A stretch of DNA of 64,000 nucleotides from Hydractinia symbiolongicarpus. Taxonomy: Eukaryota; Cnidaria; Hydrozoa; Anthoathecata; Hydractiniidae. The first letter of the stretch is position 1; every line of letters starts with the position of its first letter. The stretch spans positions 2,356,001 to 2,420,000 of the forward strand of contig NC_079883.1 of NCBI RefSeq assembly GCF_029227915.1, read 5' to 3'. Shown one piece after another: positions 1 through 12,167 of the stretch. Below the pieces are notes generated by a model. It was not told the DNA's origin. It did no database searches and saw only the letters and a program-made list of their open reading frames with translations. Position numbers and translations under genes: made by a program.

Positions 1-80
1 ACTTTGCCTGATAAGAAGGATTTCCTGAAACGTGGCCTACTAAACTATAATGTTCAAGAAATGATAAAATTTTAACAATA
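1..80 (+). repeat. Penelope-type terminal repeat fragment (window edge)
   Basis: Bases 1-75 closely resemble the terminal repeat of the Penelope-like element at 26960-28640: the stretch around CCTGAAACGTGGCCTACTAA recurs there on both strands. It carries a CTGATAA...GAAAC arrangement, a slightly degraded hammerhead-like core (CTGATGA expected). The rest of the element, if present, lies before base 1. It abuts the first PLEKHH exon, so it sits in an intron. Confidence 0.6.
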
Positions 81-179
81 ATGTATTGATCCTCTTCCTT
101 TTAAAAGAGCAGACACTTGTTCCAAGACTTCGTATATGCAGTTCTACCGCAATTGACTTCTAAACATTTTTGTCTTTAG

Positions 180-3100
180 AAAAATCTTTAAGGATGTAGC
201 TGACGCGTGGTCGAGTTTGAAAGGGCGTTTGTTGAAAGATTGTGTGCATTCATACATCAGTATTGCGCAGACCATACCATTTTACGGATGCAAGCTATTC
301 AAAGCACAGGTATTTTTTTCCTGCAATAAAAAACCGTGCTAAGTTTTGCAACATTGCTGGCAAAATTAAAATAAGTAGCCTGTCCATGTGCGGAAGTAAA
401 ATGTAAATGTATGTGGGTTATTTTAGTATAATAAGGTATTATTAATACCCTTTATACCTATTATTTTTTTTATTACAGGAAAAATTTCATCAGCAAACTG
501 ACGAAAAAGAAAATGTTTGGTTGGCCATCGAAGAAGAAAAAATTCAGATCTTAAAGAAAAACATGGTGAGATGTTATATACAGTCCATAAATTCCTTACT
601 AAAAGTTAAAAACTGAGATAATCTGCAGAAAGAAAAATTGGCGAAATTTAAAAATTTTGTCGAAATCATTTAAATCATGAAATCGTTCGCCAAAAAAGTT
701 GCACGCCGTATTTAAGTAAACTGTAAAGTTAATTCTATAGCGAGCTAAGAAAATAATTTCGTTTAAAATGAAAACTAGATTCCAAATAAAAATAAACTTT
801 GATTTTCCAAGAAAAATGTTTTTTTTGTTATTCCCAAAATTAAATTCAAGTTAAATTAAGTAACGCTAATATCAAAAATGCGCGCCTAATTTTCTTTTAT
901 TAAGCTTTCAAAATCGTTTTAAGAACATACTTGTGCTATGCTGCAGCGTACAACTGAATGTATTTTTTTACGTATCGTTCAACTTGTTTATAAAATTTAA
1001 TTTAAATAAATCTAATATTTATGAAAACTGCATTACCTTACAAACTTTTGTTATTGACTTCATCATGTTAGAATTACGTGCACGGAAAACTAACATTTCT
1101 ATTGTTGTCTATTTCATGTAGTTTTAAATAATTCCCGCCTTTTTTTAATTAAATTAACAAAAACCGTTTTATGATAAGAGCAATAAATTTTAACCAGTTT
1201 CTACAACTCAACTTTTAAATTTCCATTTGTGAAATCCCTCTTTTCATAATTTTTAAATCATTTTCAGGACCTTCTTAAAGTGTATGCTTGGCAGAATGTG
1301 GTTACATTTGGTGGATTTCAAGAAGATTTTATGTTAGTTGTTCAGCCGGACGAGAGTGCGCCTGAAAAAACCGAACGTCATTTATTCGCTATGCCTCCAG
1401 GAAGAGTAAGTCACTTACGTCATCAGCTTTTTAAAATCTCTTAGTTTTTCCATTTGTAGTAAATTTTATGGTACATGAGGTTAATAACAGAAAAGAATTG
1501 CTGAATCGCTGAATTTGCGGCTAAGATCTCAAACCATATTTTGGGGGAATTTGAATTCAAGAAACGTTTCTCTTTTTTTAATTAACAAAGCTAGATTGAA
1601 ACACCGTACTGCTAAGCAACACCAGAGTTTGTTTTTCAAACTTATTCAAAGGTTTGCGTTTTTTGTTTATCTTAGCATAGTTGTTTACACTTATTTTTTT
1701 CTTTCTTGTTAAATTTTTCCTCATTCCAATCTCAAAGTTTCACTTTCCGGTTTCGTCATTTTTACAACGTCAATTCTCCTAAAACCCTGTACCAAAGTTA
1801 TAGAAAATTTGAATGGAGATAAAAGAGTTAAGTAACAATAATATTTATATAAGCCACTCTGCATCAAAGCATTTAACGTCAAATCTTATACATGGAATCA
1901 TATTTTTATTTTTTTGTTTTTACCTTTTTTTAAATCTAGTGTTATAAATCATGGTTTGAATGTCTAATTTTAACCGTTCCTTTTCTTGTCCCTCTTCTAT
2001 CTGCGTCAAAGATGACGTCACCATTTGTCCGAATAGTTCGTCTGCTGAGCTAAAGTGACGACTTCCATCTCTGTCTTTGTTGACACTCGTAGATGCCGGA
2101 GTAGTACGCGCAGGTGTTTCCTCGTGGTCAGGTAGGTTTCCATATCTGTGCAAGTCTGCCATGGAATTGTTCTTATCGCTATGTTCCTCGTGATCCAACG
2201 TTTGCTCGTGTAAATACGCCCTACTCGTTTGTGTATGATATAAACCATTATTTAAAGGTCTGGCTACATTAACAAACGTCGCTGGTTCATCATGTTTGGT
2301 TAATTGTCTTTTTCGAGTTCGAGATCGATTGTTTGAACAATTCTTCGCCGCCCTGTTGGTCACGCTTTCATAAAGAAAAGACATGTCATCATAAAATTTC
2401 CACCGAGGAAATTCCGTTCTTCCTTCAGCGGATTCGGTTCGTTGTCGTTGTGAACAAAAATACGTTCTCAAGCTATGCATTTTGTCGTTCACATCTTTAC
2501 CGTTTATACCAAGCTCTGCACTGATATTTTCCATCGCTATTTTTCTCTCCGTTTGTACGTAGTAGAATGGATGGTTAGTATTATACAACACATCGTTCTC
2601 CTTCCAGAGTCGAATTAACTGTAGAATTTCACCGTCTGTCCATTCGCGTCGCTGGCCAAACTCCTCCCTCTCCCGGTCGGTTTTTCGTCCTGGTTTCCGT
2701 TGTAGTGATGTAGATATTACACCATCTTCGCTCGAAGTGGAAGGTGAAATTGCTGCACACGAGTAAATATGTTCTTCACCCCTTCTGTCCATATCTAGAA
2801 TGCATACGCCAACAAAAATATGCTCATTTAAAGACAAATATAATGACTTTGGGGTTTTTTTGTTTGTGGCTAAGACAGCCCTTTTATGAAGCTACCTATT
2901 GTTGTATTGTTGAGACGAGTTTGAACAGGTAAAGCTAATTGATAAATACTCAAGAAATTCTTAAAGTTTCTCACAAAACGAGTGGCGAGAGCCCTGGAGA
3001 CAACTAAGAGAACAAAATTTAAAACATGGTTAAGTCTGGGTATGGTGTGACTCGAGCCTAAGATCGGTAATACCTTTTGTGTAGTGTGGTCGGGTCTTCG

Positions 3101-6100
3101 TTCTTGTGTAGTCGTAAAAAAGAGAGCGTATTACTGAGCGCTTATTTTAAATATATAATGAAGAAAATCGTTGAAATAATTTAATTATTTTTAGGCCAAT
3201 GAAAGAAAAAATATAAAAAATTTGTTGACACTATTTATAAAATTTAGAAAATAGCATTACAAGTTACTTTAGTCATTGAATAATTTTCCAAAAAGCTCTG
3301 AGCACTATTTTATTAGCCCTCTTTTTAATAGACGTGTACAAAAGATATTTTCTAGTTCAATACAACTGAATGGGCGTTTTTTAGTAAGGTCTTGAATCTT
3401 TGAACCATTTATACAATCATCCTTTAAAAGACGATCATCATTACGACCAGTAAAATTGGAGTTTTTGGAACTTATAATTTAACTTATAATTTACCAAAAA
3501 CAGTTGACATTTCTAACGTGTAGCTAAGAGCATCCTTCGAATAACTCACTCTTTGCATTTCAGGCTTATAGAGTTCTTTCATTTTTCGAATTTTTTTTTC
3601 TCAAATCTAATCTCGACCACTGAGAATAATCGTGAGAAGGCAACATTGAAATATTCATACACCCATTTTTCTTTAAGAAGCTACTAAACCAATAAACAAC
3701 CAAAGTGACGTGATGATCAATTTACTAACCAACGGGCCGATCTTACTCTAGTAGCTAAAAACTAAAAATTGGCTTTTTATTGAAGAGGTGTATAATTTCA
3801 TGGCGTCATGTGGAAAATCCACTTACCCACCAAGCACTATCATAAAGAATTTTAAAGCAACCTTTTAGTACTGAAGTTCTCGAAAAAAAATTGAGTCCAG
3901 GGCTAACTCTTAGTTGCTTACTGAAAAAATGTAATATTTTGCTGACATGTGATGACGTCAGCAAAATATGCAGAAGAGGCAAAGATAATGTTTCTGGTAC
4001 TGTCTTAAAAGTAGACGAAAACAAACATTTTAAAATAAAATAATTTTTTTTTTTTTTTTTTTGAATAAAAAATTCTAATGTTTGCTTCAAATGTTGCTCG
4101 CAAAAAAGGTGTAAACATTTCATAAATTGAAAAAATATTAAGTTTACCACTGTTTACTGTATTCTCTATAACTGTAATATCATTCGAGTTATTCGTTGTC
4201 ATTTTTTTCGTTTCTTCTTCTTCTTCTTTGTAGCACCTTTTCAATTTAAACTCAACTGTTAAAGGATGAAAAGAATTCTTAACAATATTGCAGGTGTTAC
4301 TATTACGCGCTTTCAATTTAAACTCGTGCTTTTTTCTTCTTTCTTTTTGCTTCAATATTCAAGTTTTTTTAATTGAAAGCATGCATGTGTATAAAAGTTT
4401 TATTTATTATGAATTTTTTACCACAATTTTAATGGACTTTAACGCTATTTTTCTGTGTTTTTCTGTGAAGCTGGGACAGTGATTACAATTGCTTTTCATA
4501 TTCAATTCAATGTGAATTTTTGAAAATCACTTTGAATTTTTGAATGTTTTTGCTACTTGCGGAACAAGTATGCGCACTGTGTGTAAATGTTAAACTCGTT
4601 TCGTATTTTGTAACATTGTCAATTTTTTAGACTTTCATGTTTTTCTTAAAGTATAACGGATATGCTACATTCACTTATGGGCTCAAAAATTATATTATTG
4701 ACATTATGCCTAATTTAAAAAATAATTGCTTCACGAGATATTAATAAGTTTAAAATATGTGTTTTGTTTTGACAATCGCCATTTTTATGAAACTAAACTG
4801 GGTATGGTGCCCACTATAAAACGGTTCTACAAGATTGCCCGGTCAGTCTAACGTTCAGCTGTTTTGAATTTTTGCGCACCATATCATAACTGTATGGTTT
4901 ATCTTGTATCCTGCTAGGGTTTAGTAAACATGTATGAAGAATTTAAAGAAAAACGAAAACGCTGTTAAATGTTATAACGTGCGCAGCCCACTATAAAAAC
5001 TATTTGTATGTTATGCGCCTTCTTTATTGCGATTAACATTTCTCTTTAATAATTATTTGACTTAATATTACGAACGCGTCGCGACAATTTGGAAATTCGT
5101 TTGGTATGGAAATATTTCAAAAACATTTTGGGAAGAAGTCGTGTGTTTACGCTTTCACGCTTTTGCTTTTATTCGAATATAAGTATAACATATTAACATT
5201 TCAGGTTAAAAACAAGGAATCTATTGTTTAAAACAAAACACGTGTTTTTTTTATAAGAAACCAATGAAAGACACTAATACTCAATTTTTCTTAAATGTTT
5301 GTGTGTTTTTAGTACTCAAAGTTTCGTATTGGATTTCTAATTTTGATGTTTGATTCGATTTTAAATAAATTCTATATGTCATAACTAAGTAATGGTTTCT
5401 TAATTTTTTGAAGTTAAAAAAGTTTCTTAATTATCTTGATGCATCAGCATGTATTTTTCATAACCGGGTTTCTTATAAAATATAGTGGTTAGAATTTTGA
5501 TATTCTTATATAAAAAAGCCATGTATGTTATTTTTTCACACTGCCATGCAGGACGCAGTCTCATAAGACAATCTCTTGCATGTTTAGTATATGGTGTGTG
5601 ATATTCACTTGTATTAATAGGACAGCTAAATTCTATTTATTTCAGGGGTATTATTTGTTTGTTTTAATCGTCATAACGTAAATAATAATACTATCAGAAA
5701 TAAAATAAACAAAGACTAACATTGGGAATAGTTATTTGATCATACGAAGTAAAGTATTGAGCTGTATAAACGTAAGACATTCAGATAAATAAACTGGTTT
5801 AATCAATTAAAGCAAAGGAGAGTGACAGTCCTGTTTCATTGGCTCGTTCAGCTACCATTTTAATTGCAAGATTTATTATTTCATTATAACCTTGGGTGAT
5901 ATTATGCCCGTTGCATTAATAATAAACCTTTTATAAAACGCATTGAAAATTCGTTTTTTCCACAATTTTTGTGCCTGCAAATTTCAATAAAGTGCCTTAG
6001 AGTTTCATGATTTTTTTACATCATGCGGTTTTATTCTGCGACGAAATTGCATTAATTTTTGACGTCGACGTTTTTAGGTTTTAGAGGTGACGTTACTAAT

Positions 6101-6269
6101 TGCAAGTTACATTAACGCCGTCGTGACGAGATGCGGGATCAATCTCGACGTTAAAAGCAGCTCTTCTCTCTCACCCTTGCCCACGGAGACATCGAACAAC
6201 AATGCAGCAACGAGTTCAGCCCTCAAGTTAGAATATGTCCATTTGTGGGACATGGAGACAGAGAAGTAA
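180..6269 (+). CDS. PLEKHH/MAX-1-like protein, C-terminal FERM part (5' end outside window)
   Basis: Four phase-0 exons join cleanly: 180-309, 479-565, 1268-1405 and 6078-6269, all with AG/GT borders and ending in TAA at 6267. The product is the C-terminal end of a FERM domain. Seen in order: an F2-end stretch with PFYGCKLFKAQ, an F3 start with VWLAIEEEKIQIL, the strand VVTFGGFQEDFMLVV, and the closing helix LEVTLLIASYINA, followed by a short Ser-rich tail of about 40 residues. This order and the TLLIASYINA helix match the PLEKHH1/2 (nematode MAX-1) family, which carry PH, MyTH4 and FERM domains and act at the membrane-actin interface in axon guidance and podocytes (known of the family). A MyTH4-FERM myosin tail is the alternative. 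The last intron is 4.7 kb and holds an antisense MADF gene. AATAAA at 6356-6361 is a likely polyadenylation signal. Upstream exons lie before base 1. Confidence 0.82.
1920..2792 (-). CDS. MADF (Myb/SANT-like) domain protein nested in PLEKHH intron
   Basis: A single uninterrupted frame gives 290 residues from the ATG at 2792-2790; the frame is open a further 45 bases upstream but without another ATG. Residues 50-144 form a MADF-like helix-turn-helix: EWTDGEILQLIRLW, then HPFYYVQTERKIAMENISAE, then a third helix and FPRWKFYDDMSFLYESV. A basic patch (RSRTRKRQ) follows as a possible nuclear signal. The C-terminal 40 residues (DELFGQMV...LKLDIQTMIYNTRFKKR) look like a BESS-type or coiled association helix. 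MADF proteins bind DNA as transcription factors, and many cnidarian copies derive from the accessory protein of Harbinger transposons. Lack of introns and the antisense position in a host intron fit a retrogene or domesticated transposon protein. AATAAA on this strand at 1910-1905 lies just past the stop. Its biological role cannot be told. Confidence 0.72.
   Translation of the reverse strand: MDRRGEEHIYSCAAISPSTSSEDGVISTSLQRKPGRKTDREREEFGQRREWTDGEILQLIRLWKENDVLYNTNHPFYYVQTERKIAMENISAELGINGKDVNDKMHSLRTYFCSQRQRTESAEGRTEFPRWKFYDDMSFLYESVTNRAAKNCSNNRSRTRKRQLTKHDEPATFVNVARPLNNGLYHTQTSRAYLHEQTLDHEEHSDKNNSMADLHRYGNLPDHEETPARTTPASTSVNKDRDGSRHFSSADELFGQMVTSSLTQIEEGQEKERLKLDIQTMIYNTRFKKR
3140..6077. 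other. Rest of PLEKHH last intron: no further gene seen
   Basis: AT-rich intronic sequence with a homopolymer T run (about 4046-4062). Short open frames of 60-116 codons on both strands here have low-complexity composition (Lys/Phe runs), no recognisable domain and no flanking splice logic, so they are not annotated. Confidence 0.6.
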
Positions 6270-7929
6270 AAATGATATATATTTTATATGTTAATTATAT
6301 TTTTTTTACTTTTTTATATTCATTTTTAATGCCTTTTTGTAAGCTTTGTAACATAAATAAATGGCTGTTTTATCGCTTTTTATATTTAAGCTTTTATTTT
6401 TGCTCCACTTTTTATATTTATTGAACTTTTTAAGTTTTGCTAAGAACTTGAATGTTTCTGTGTTTTCACAAATTCCAGCCTCGTATTCATAAAGTAATTC
6501 TTGCTGAAAACTTAGAATTTTTTGACATCAATTGCTTTTATACGAAGTATCTAGCAACGAACAAACGGAAGCACGTCTTACCACGGATTTTCCAAGTTCG
6601 ATCCTTTTGGTTGATATTAAATTATAGCTTTGTTTTCATCTTCTTAGATTGTATTTAGGTTAAAGAAAGATCCTTGGCTCTTTGTAGCGTTTTTACCTGT
6701 GATATCAAAACTGACTCCACACAAGAAAATTTACGACAGTTGTACTTACAACTAGTCTACTTACCACTTTACCTCGCAAATTTAATTTTTAGACTTACAA
6801 TTTTACCGTGAAAGGTTTTGCTTATATAACTTTTCATAGTCCAGTTAATTTACTGCAATGAACTTATTGAAACGAATTAATATAACTATACCCCAGGAGA
6901 GAATAATTTTTCTAAGATTTACTTGCAAGGATAAAAACATTGTAGAATTTGCGAAACACTTTTATCGTGGCAGAAGTTCAATTTTGCCGATTTTGATGCA
7001 GTCGTGAAAAGATTTTTCTTCAAAGATAATGGATATTTACATATATATATTTATATAAAATGTTTTATTTTCAAAATTAACCACCAGAATTTGTAGAGGT
7101 GATTGTATGAAATATATTTTATAAATACACCAACATCGATGTGAAGTAATAATATCATTTGTCAACCATGACGATTCTCTCCTTGATAAAATACCTTAAA
7201 CAGCATTCCAACGCCACATTGTGTGTTTTTACAAGCGTGCCTAATTTATTGTGTTCAATCTTTTATTAATTTCCAGCGCATCACACGTATTTATTTTTCC
7301 AAAATAGGGGACATTTAACTTATGGTGACATCAAAATATTGATTGTTATTGTCACCACATATTGCTGTAAAGAAAAATGCGTCTTAAATTATTGTGATAT
7401 TAAATTTTTCGTTTTACATCAACTGTAAACATTATTTGGGCTAAAATCGATAAAAACCAACAGAATGGGTGACAGGTAAACCAAGAACAAAGAGCGATGC
7501 TGAAAAACCATTGGTCCGGTTAATAGCTAATCCTACAACCTCGTTCCTAGGACATTTTGTTTTGATCAACCATAATGGTTAGGGACCAAGTGACCCTTGG
7601 AACGAAGATTCTATGACCAAAAACGTCAAATAAAATTCACGCACCGTTTTGGGTTGACTTCCACACGGAAATAAGAAAACAGTTGACTATTAACACTCAA
7701 TCTGTTAAATCGAGTTAATTTTTTATTTAAACCAACTATTATACATAACGATAGATTTATATACTTCGTTCTAAAAAAATACAAAATGTCTCGCAAGAAG
7801 AAACTTATATAAACAGGGAATGATCTTATGCGCCTCAATTATTCTTCGAAGTTCCACATTCGGCGTATTTACAATTTCCCTTAAACAACTCCTTTCTGTT
7901 CTGCAAAATACACACAGGTTATTTTACTT
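6270..7929. other. Convergent intergenic region between PLEKHH and the mucin-like gene
   Basis: Holds the 3' flank of PLEKHH (AATAAA at 6356) and the 3' flank of the minus-strand membrane-protein gene. Around 7538-7610 there is a small hairpin element beginning CCTCGTTCCTAGGACA and ending with its near inverse around CCCTTGGAACGAAG, a member of the dispersed foldback family described elsewhere in this list. Nothing else recognised. Confidence 0.6.
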
Positions 7930-10900
7930 TTAATATTCTTCATCGGAACTCATATCGGAAAGTAAACTCATATGATCTAGCCGATACAATCCAGCGGCAG
8001 GCTAAAATAACAGAAGAGGTATTATATTACACAGAAAAATAACTTGTCAAGTTTTGGAGTGGAACTTACACAGAAAATTCATAATCGTTACACATTCTTT
8101 TTTTCAACTTCGACCCCAGTGTATCTTGTATCTTTTCTGATATCAGTACGGCGACACGAACATCATGTTTGTGTCACTGGTCACGAATGTCAGAAAGATA
8201 CAAGATGTCCTGGGGACGTGGTTGGCTTTCTTTGTTAATGCAGACGTGGTAACAATTTGTGTTTAGTTACATGGAAATTCCAAATAATTTGAATAATTAA
8301 TTCGAAATTCTATTTGACGCAAAGAATTCTTAGAAACAAGAAGAAATGCAAGCACATGTTATATCGAAGAAAACAATTGGAGAATTCCACGATTTTAGCC
8401 TTTTTTGTGTGCTAAAATTAATATCGTGAAACTTGTTGGAACTACCGATTCGTAAAAATTATCACGACAATTTTACTGCCATTGTTTTCTCCGTGCAAAG
8501 TTTTAAAACGTAAAAAAATCACCTTCTGCTATACCTTAGAATTCGCAACCTTACTGGACACACACCACAAATCAACAGAAGGCAAATCTGTTTTTTTAAT
8601 AACAAGATCATTTAGTCTATTAACCTGGTTCCTGGTTCAAATATAAGAAGCCAAATAATAATACCTAATAATTTCCGGGCGTTACAAAGCCGTTAACCTA
8701 GACCGGGTTAACCTAGTAATTAGACCGGGATAAGGTTGCTGCCATATTCAAAAAAACTTTTTCATAGCTGCATTTTATTTATCGAACTTCTTTTTAGTAG
8801 AATTTTGCGATAATTAGTGCAAATTTGGACGGAATATTTTGTCAATATGTAAAAAAAAGAAAAACCTAACTTAAGTTTGTATTTCATAGGCTCGACTGTT
8901 GTCTTACCATGACCGTGTTGCTCTCTGAATTTTTTTTCTACCTCATATAGAAAGGAGAAAAAAGTCCAGGATCTTTTGTTGGCTACCAGGGAGACTGAAG
9001 TCACGCGTTTGCTTTTTTCCATTGCGCTAGTGCACATTAGACTGGTTGTTGCTTACCGGTTACCTAGCTTTTTAATAGACCTGAGGCAAGTTATAAAGAA
9101 AATAATTTAAAAATTTAAAAAAGCTTTGGGGGAATCATACATTTTTGCGAGTAAACCCTGCAAAATTGTCTGAAAATATATTAAATGCAAATGAAAATAC
9201 CTTTCCGCCGTAGTATCGAACTTTCTTTAAATTTCTTCTGCGAATATATCTGTAGATAACAATTCCTACTGTGATCAATAATGCTCCAAATAATCCAGAC
9301 AAGACTGGCAAAAAAATGGTTGAATACAAGAATCGAATGTTCTAGAAAAGATAACGATATCAGTTTAGTGGCGTACAGTTCCGTTATAACACTTAGCTAG
9401 CTATATACGATTACAAATCATTGTATCATTGTCGTAGATGCGCAAAGTTACTGACCCTCAATCCTAGAGTTTTTACTGTTTTTTATCTCCCTTATATAAA
9501 ACGGTTAAAAAACCTGGGAACAAGGTTGCGTAAAGAATTAAAAGCGTTTATCCGAAGATGGCAAGTAGCTTGTAGCTTTGATAAATGTAGGAGGTGATGC
9601 GAACTTCTATTTCACGAGCACGTTAGTTCTTGTATTTCAAAGTTTTAAACATTATAGGTTGATTAATTTTTGCGCATTTCGCGAAATTTAATTTTTGCGA
9701 ATAAGTCATGGCGAGATATTTCACATAATCTTTTTTTCAAGTGAACCACTTCAAAGCTTACCTCTAGTGAAGAAAACAAGTTAAGTTCATATGAAAAAGC
9801 TTGGAATTTCTCTAGAAGTTTGCTTATTTTTTTAAATTCTTTATTGGTTCTTAAGAATTATATATTTTCCTATTCTTGTTGGGGTTTTTTTCCAAATTTT
9901 AATTTACGTCAGACCTATGTTACTGAGATAAGGTAGCCTGTAATTAAACTTGCTTTTTTCACGGAAGTTTGTATTATTTTTACCGACTGCACACAAAAAA
10001 ATTCATGAATAATCTAATTCGAATGAAAAGAAAATTTACCCAAAGTTTTGCGAAGTTAATTTTAGTAGAAAATTTATTTACACTAATTTCGCGAAAATTT
10101 AATTTCACGAATTGACCATTCCGGGAATTTTGCCGAAAATGAATTAAAACTCGCCAAATTTGCGAAAATTAATCAACTCGAGGTAGAGTTAAACATCGTA
10201 GAAGACGAAGGATAAATTCCCTTTGTACGTGCTAAATATATGTATGCAACCTATTGCCTGTTGTCTCTTTTTCATTTCTAACCACGAGATTGAGATACGT
10301 ATGTGCTGATAAGTATGCGAGTAGATGGCAACTAATAATCTCACCTTGATTTCCGCTTCCTCTCCAGTTTGCGCTCTTTCTACAAAATAAACAAGTCTGT
10401 GATAGTTCCTGTTGGCTACTCAAATTATATATATGTAGGAAAGATGTGTATGTGAGATGTGTAAGTAGATATAGGTATCGGCAGATATAGGTATCAGTAG
10501 ATATAGGTATCAGCAGATATAGGTATCAGTATATATAGGTATCGGCAGATATAGGTATCAGTAGATATAGGTATCAGTAGATATAGGTATCAGTAGATAT
10601 AGGTATCAGCAGATATAGGTATCAGTATATATAGGTATCGGCAGATATAGGTATCAGTAGATATAGGTATCAGTAGATATAGGTATCAGCAGATATAGGT
10701 ATCAGCAGATATAGGTATCAGTAGATATAGGTATCAGCAGATATAGGTATCAGTAGATATAGGTATCGGCAGATATAGGTATCAGTAGATATAGGTATCA
10801 GTAGATATAGGTATCAGTAGATATAGGTATCAGCAGATATAGGTATCAGCAGATATCGGTATCAGTAGATATAGGTATCAGTAAACCTACACATTAGCCT

Positions 10901-12167
10901 TCCAAATGCTGCAAAGATGATGATAGATCGCCAGGCAAGAACGAGGTCAGCGGATTAAGAAATCCTGCTTGACCCTGGTCTTCCGCACTTGGAAAACTAA
11001 TGTGCTGATTTGCTTAAACCTTTAGATAGCACTGCCCTTTCTGAAAATTGCACATGAGATTTTTCTTATTTCTCGTTTCGTGCATATTTCAGGCATAGTT
11101 AAAAAACCCTTAGATTAAGATTACAGCCACACAATATACCTTAATAATTAAATTTCAACTCTTTCTGAGCTTTCTGGGCGACATTTATTAAATTCATTAT
11201 CGTAACAAGGAGATGGGACTGTTTGCAAGTGTGATGCATTTTCAGGAAGAGAAATTATTTTGCGTAGAAAAGATATTGGTAAAAACGTTAGTTAATAATC
11301 CTGGTACATGTGTTGTGCGTTTGGAAATGGTAAACATTCACTCGACTGCAAAATATTTCAATAGACTAAACGTGGCATTCCGAGACTAAATGGAGACTTA
11401 ATAAGTTATTAATGCTGTTATGATTGTTGTAACATACCTATTTCGTCCCCATATCCAATCTCGTTTGGAATCTGCGGTCCTTCAGCAGACATAATCATCA
11501 TTTTTATCATTGGCTCGATTACTTCTGATGCGGATGGCGTTACTGCTTCAATCTTGACTGAAGAAGGTTTTATTATAGTAGGCGAGGTAGGTGTGTTAGT
11601 AACTACAGAAGAGGCTGCTGGATAGGTAGAAGATGAAGTCATCAGTGCGGCTATTTCACTGCTTGCTGTAGGTGAAATACGGAGTGTACTGTTTGAAGGT
11701 CTTAATAAAGTCTTTTGTACAGATATTAAGGAGAATAAAGAAGCTGAGAAGTATGGCGACGGTATATTAGAGTTGATAGTAGCGCTTAAAGTAGTTAGCA
11801 TCGGTGTAGTTGGTTGAACTGCTGATGTCTGGTTAGATGCAAATATGGTAGCCGTCGGTACAACGAAGGCTGTACGTACAGACGGCGTAGGTAGCACTAA
11901 AGATTTAGACGATGATGCTGTGCGCAACATTTCAATTTCTTCTTCTTCCTCGTCAATATCGTTCGAATCATCCTCGTCCTGTAACATGACTTGGGCAGGT
12001 CCAACGTCCAGGAATGGGAATGTTTTGAAAATATTTATAGAATCATCGCGCTTTTCACGATTTAACTGTTCTGCGTCGTCGGAAATTGAATCTTCAGGTA
12101 GTAAGTGTGCCCACGTAAAAATGCAAGTTGTGGCAATAATAACAAAAAGTTTCTGAAAAATATACAT
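7930..12167 (-). CDS. Ser/Thr-rich single-pass type I membrane protein, unnamed
   Basis: Four exons on the minus strand: 12167-11438, 10379-10345 (35 nt), 9341-9201 and 8001-7930. Phases (1, then 0, 0) fit and the frame ends in TAA, giving 325 residues. Residues 1-20 are a signal peptide (MYIFQKLFVIIATTCIFTWA). REKR at 37-40 is a furin-type cleavage site. Residues 64-79 are an acidic run, and 82-225 are Ser/Thr/Pro-rich, mucin-like, with many likely O-glycosylation sites. Residues 263-285 are a transmembrane helix, followed by a basic stop (RYIRRRNLKK) and a tail of about 40 residues ending SDMSSDEEY. I do not recognise the family. It looks like a cell-surface stalk protein whose ectodomain may be cut at REKR; function unknown. 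The 35-nt exon was found only because it restores the frame between the first and third exons. Confidence 0.72.
8095..8235. mobile_element. Foldback MITE, CGAGGTTG family (intron of mucin-like gene)
   Basis: A near-palindrome: the left arm has CCCCAGTGTATCTTGTATCT and the right arm its inverse with AGATACAAGATGTCCTGGGG and the terminal GACGTGGTTGGC. Similar hairpins, with arms ending near CCTGGGGACGAGGTTG, recur at about 33530-33615, 40585-40665 and 53300-53400, with half copies elsewhere. No coding capacity; a non-autonomous DNA element. Confidence 0.65.
8625..8750. repeat. Degenerate inverted-repeat element
   Basis: Starts TTAACCTGGTTCCTGGTTC and contains two facing copies of AACCTAGACCGGGTTAACCTAG-like words before ATAAGGTTGC. 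It may be a diverged relative of the CGAGGTTG foldback family; it lies in the last intron of the mucin-like gene. Confidence 0.4.
9655..10187. mobile_element. Foldback element rich in TTTCGCGAAA words, copy in mucin-like gene intron
   Basis: The left end reads GGTTGATTAATTTTTGCGCA and the right end, inverted, GAGTTGATTAATTTTCGCAA, so the ends are inverted repeats of about 20 bases. Both subterminal zones repeat short words such as TTCGCGAAATTTAATT and GCGAAAATTAAT. No open frame. Similar elements lie at 29545-29935, 40828-41531 and, more decayed, at 45690-46140 and 53950-54770. Confidence 0.6.
10465..10882. repeat. 16-bp minisatellite, about 26 copies
   Basis: Tandem copies of a 16-base unit, AGATATAGGTATCAGT, vary almost only at the two junction bases (CAGT, CAGC, CGGC). 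The array lies in the first intron of the mucin-like gene, between exons 10345-10379 and 11438-12167. Near-identical copies indicate recent expansion. It is not translated. Confidence 0.95.

Noticed and set aside
4005-4355. Two overlapping minus frames of 114-116 codons in the PLEKHH intron
   Set aside because: Lys runs come from the poly-T tract and no domain is visible.
4800-5010. Possible snRNA-like stretch around CACTATAAAACGG
   Set aside because: No recognisable snRNA core, Sm site or promoter element.
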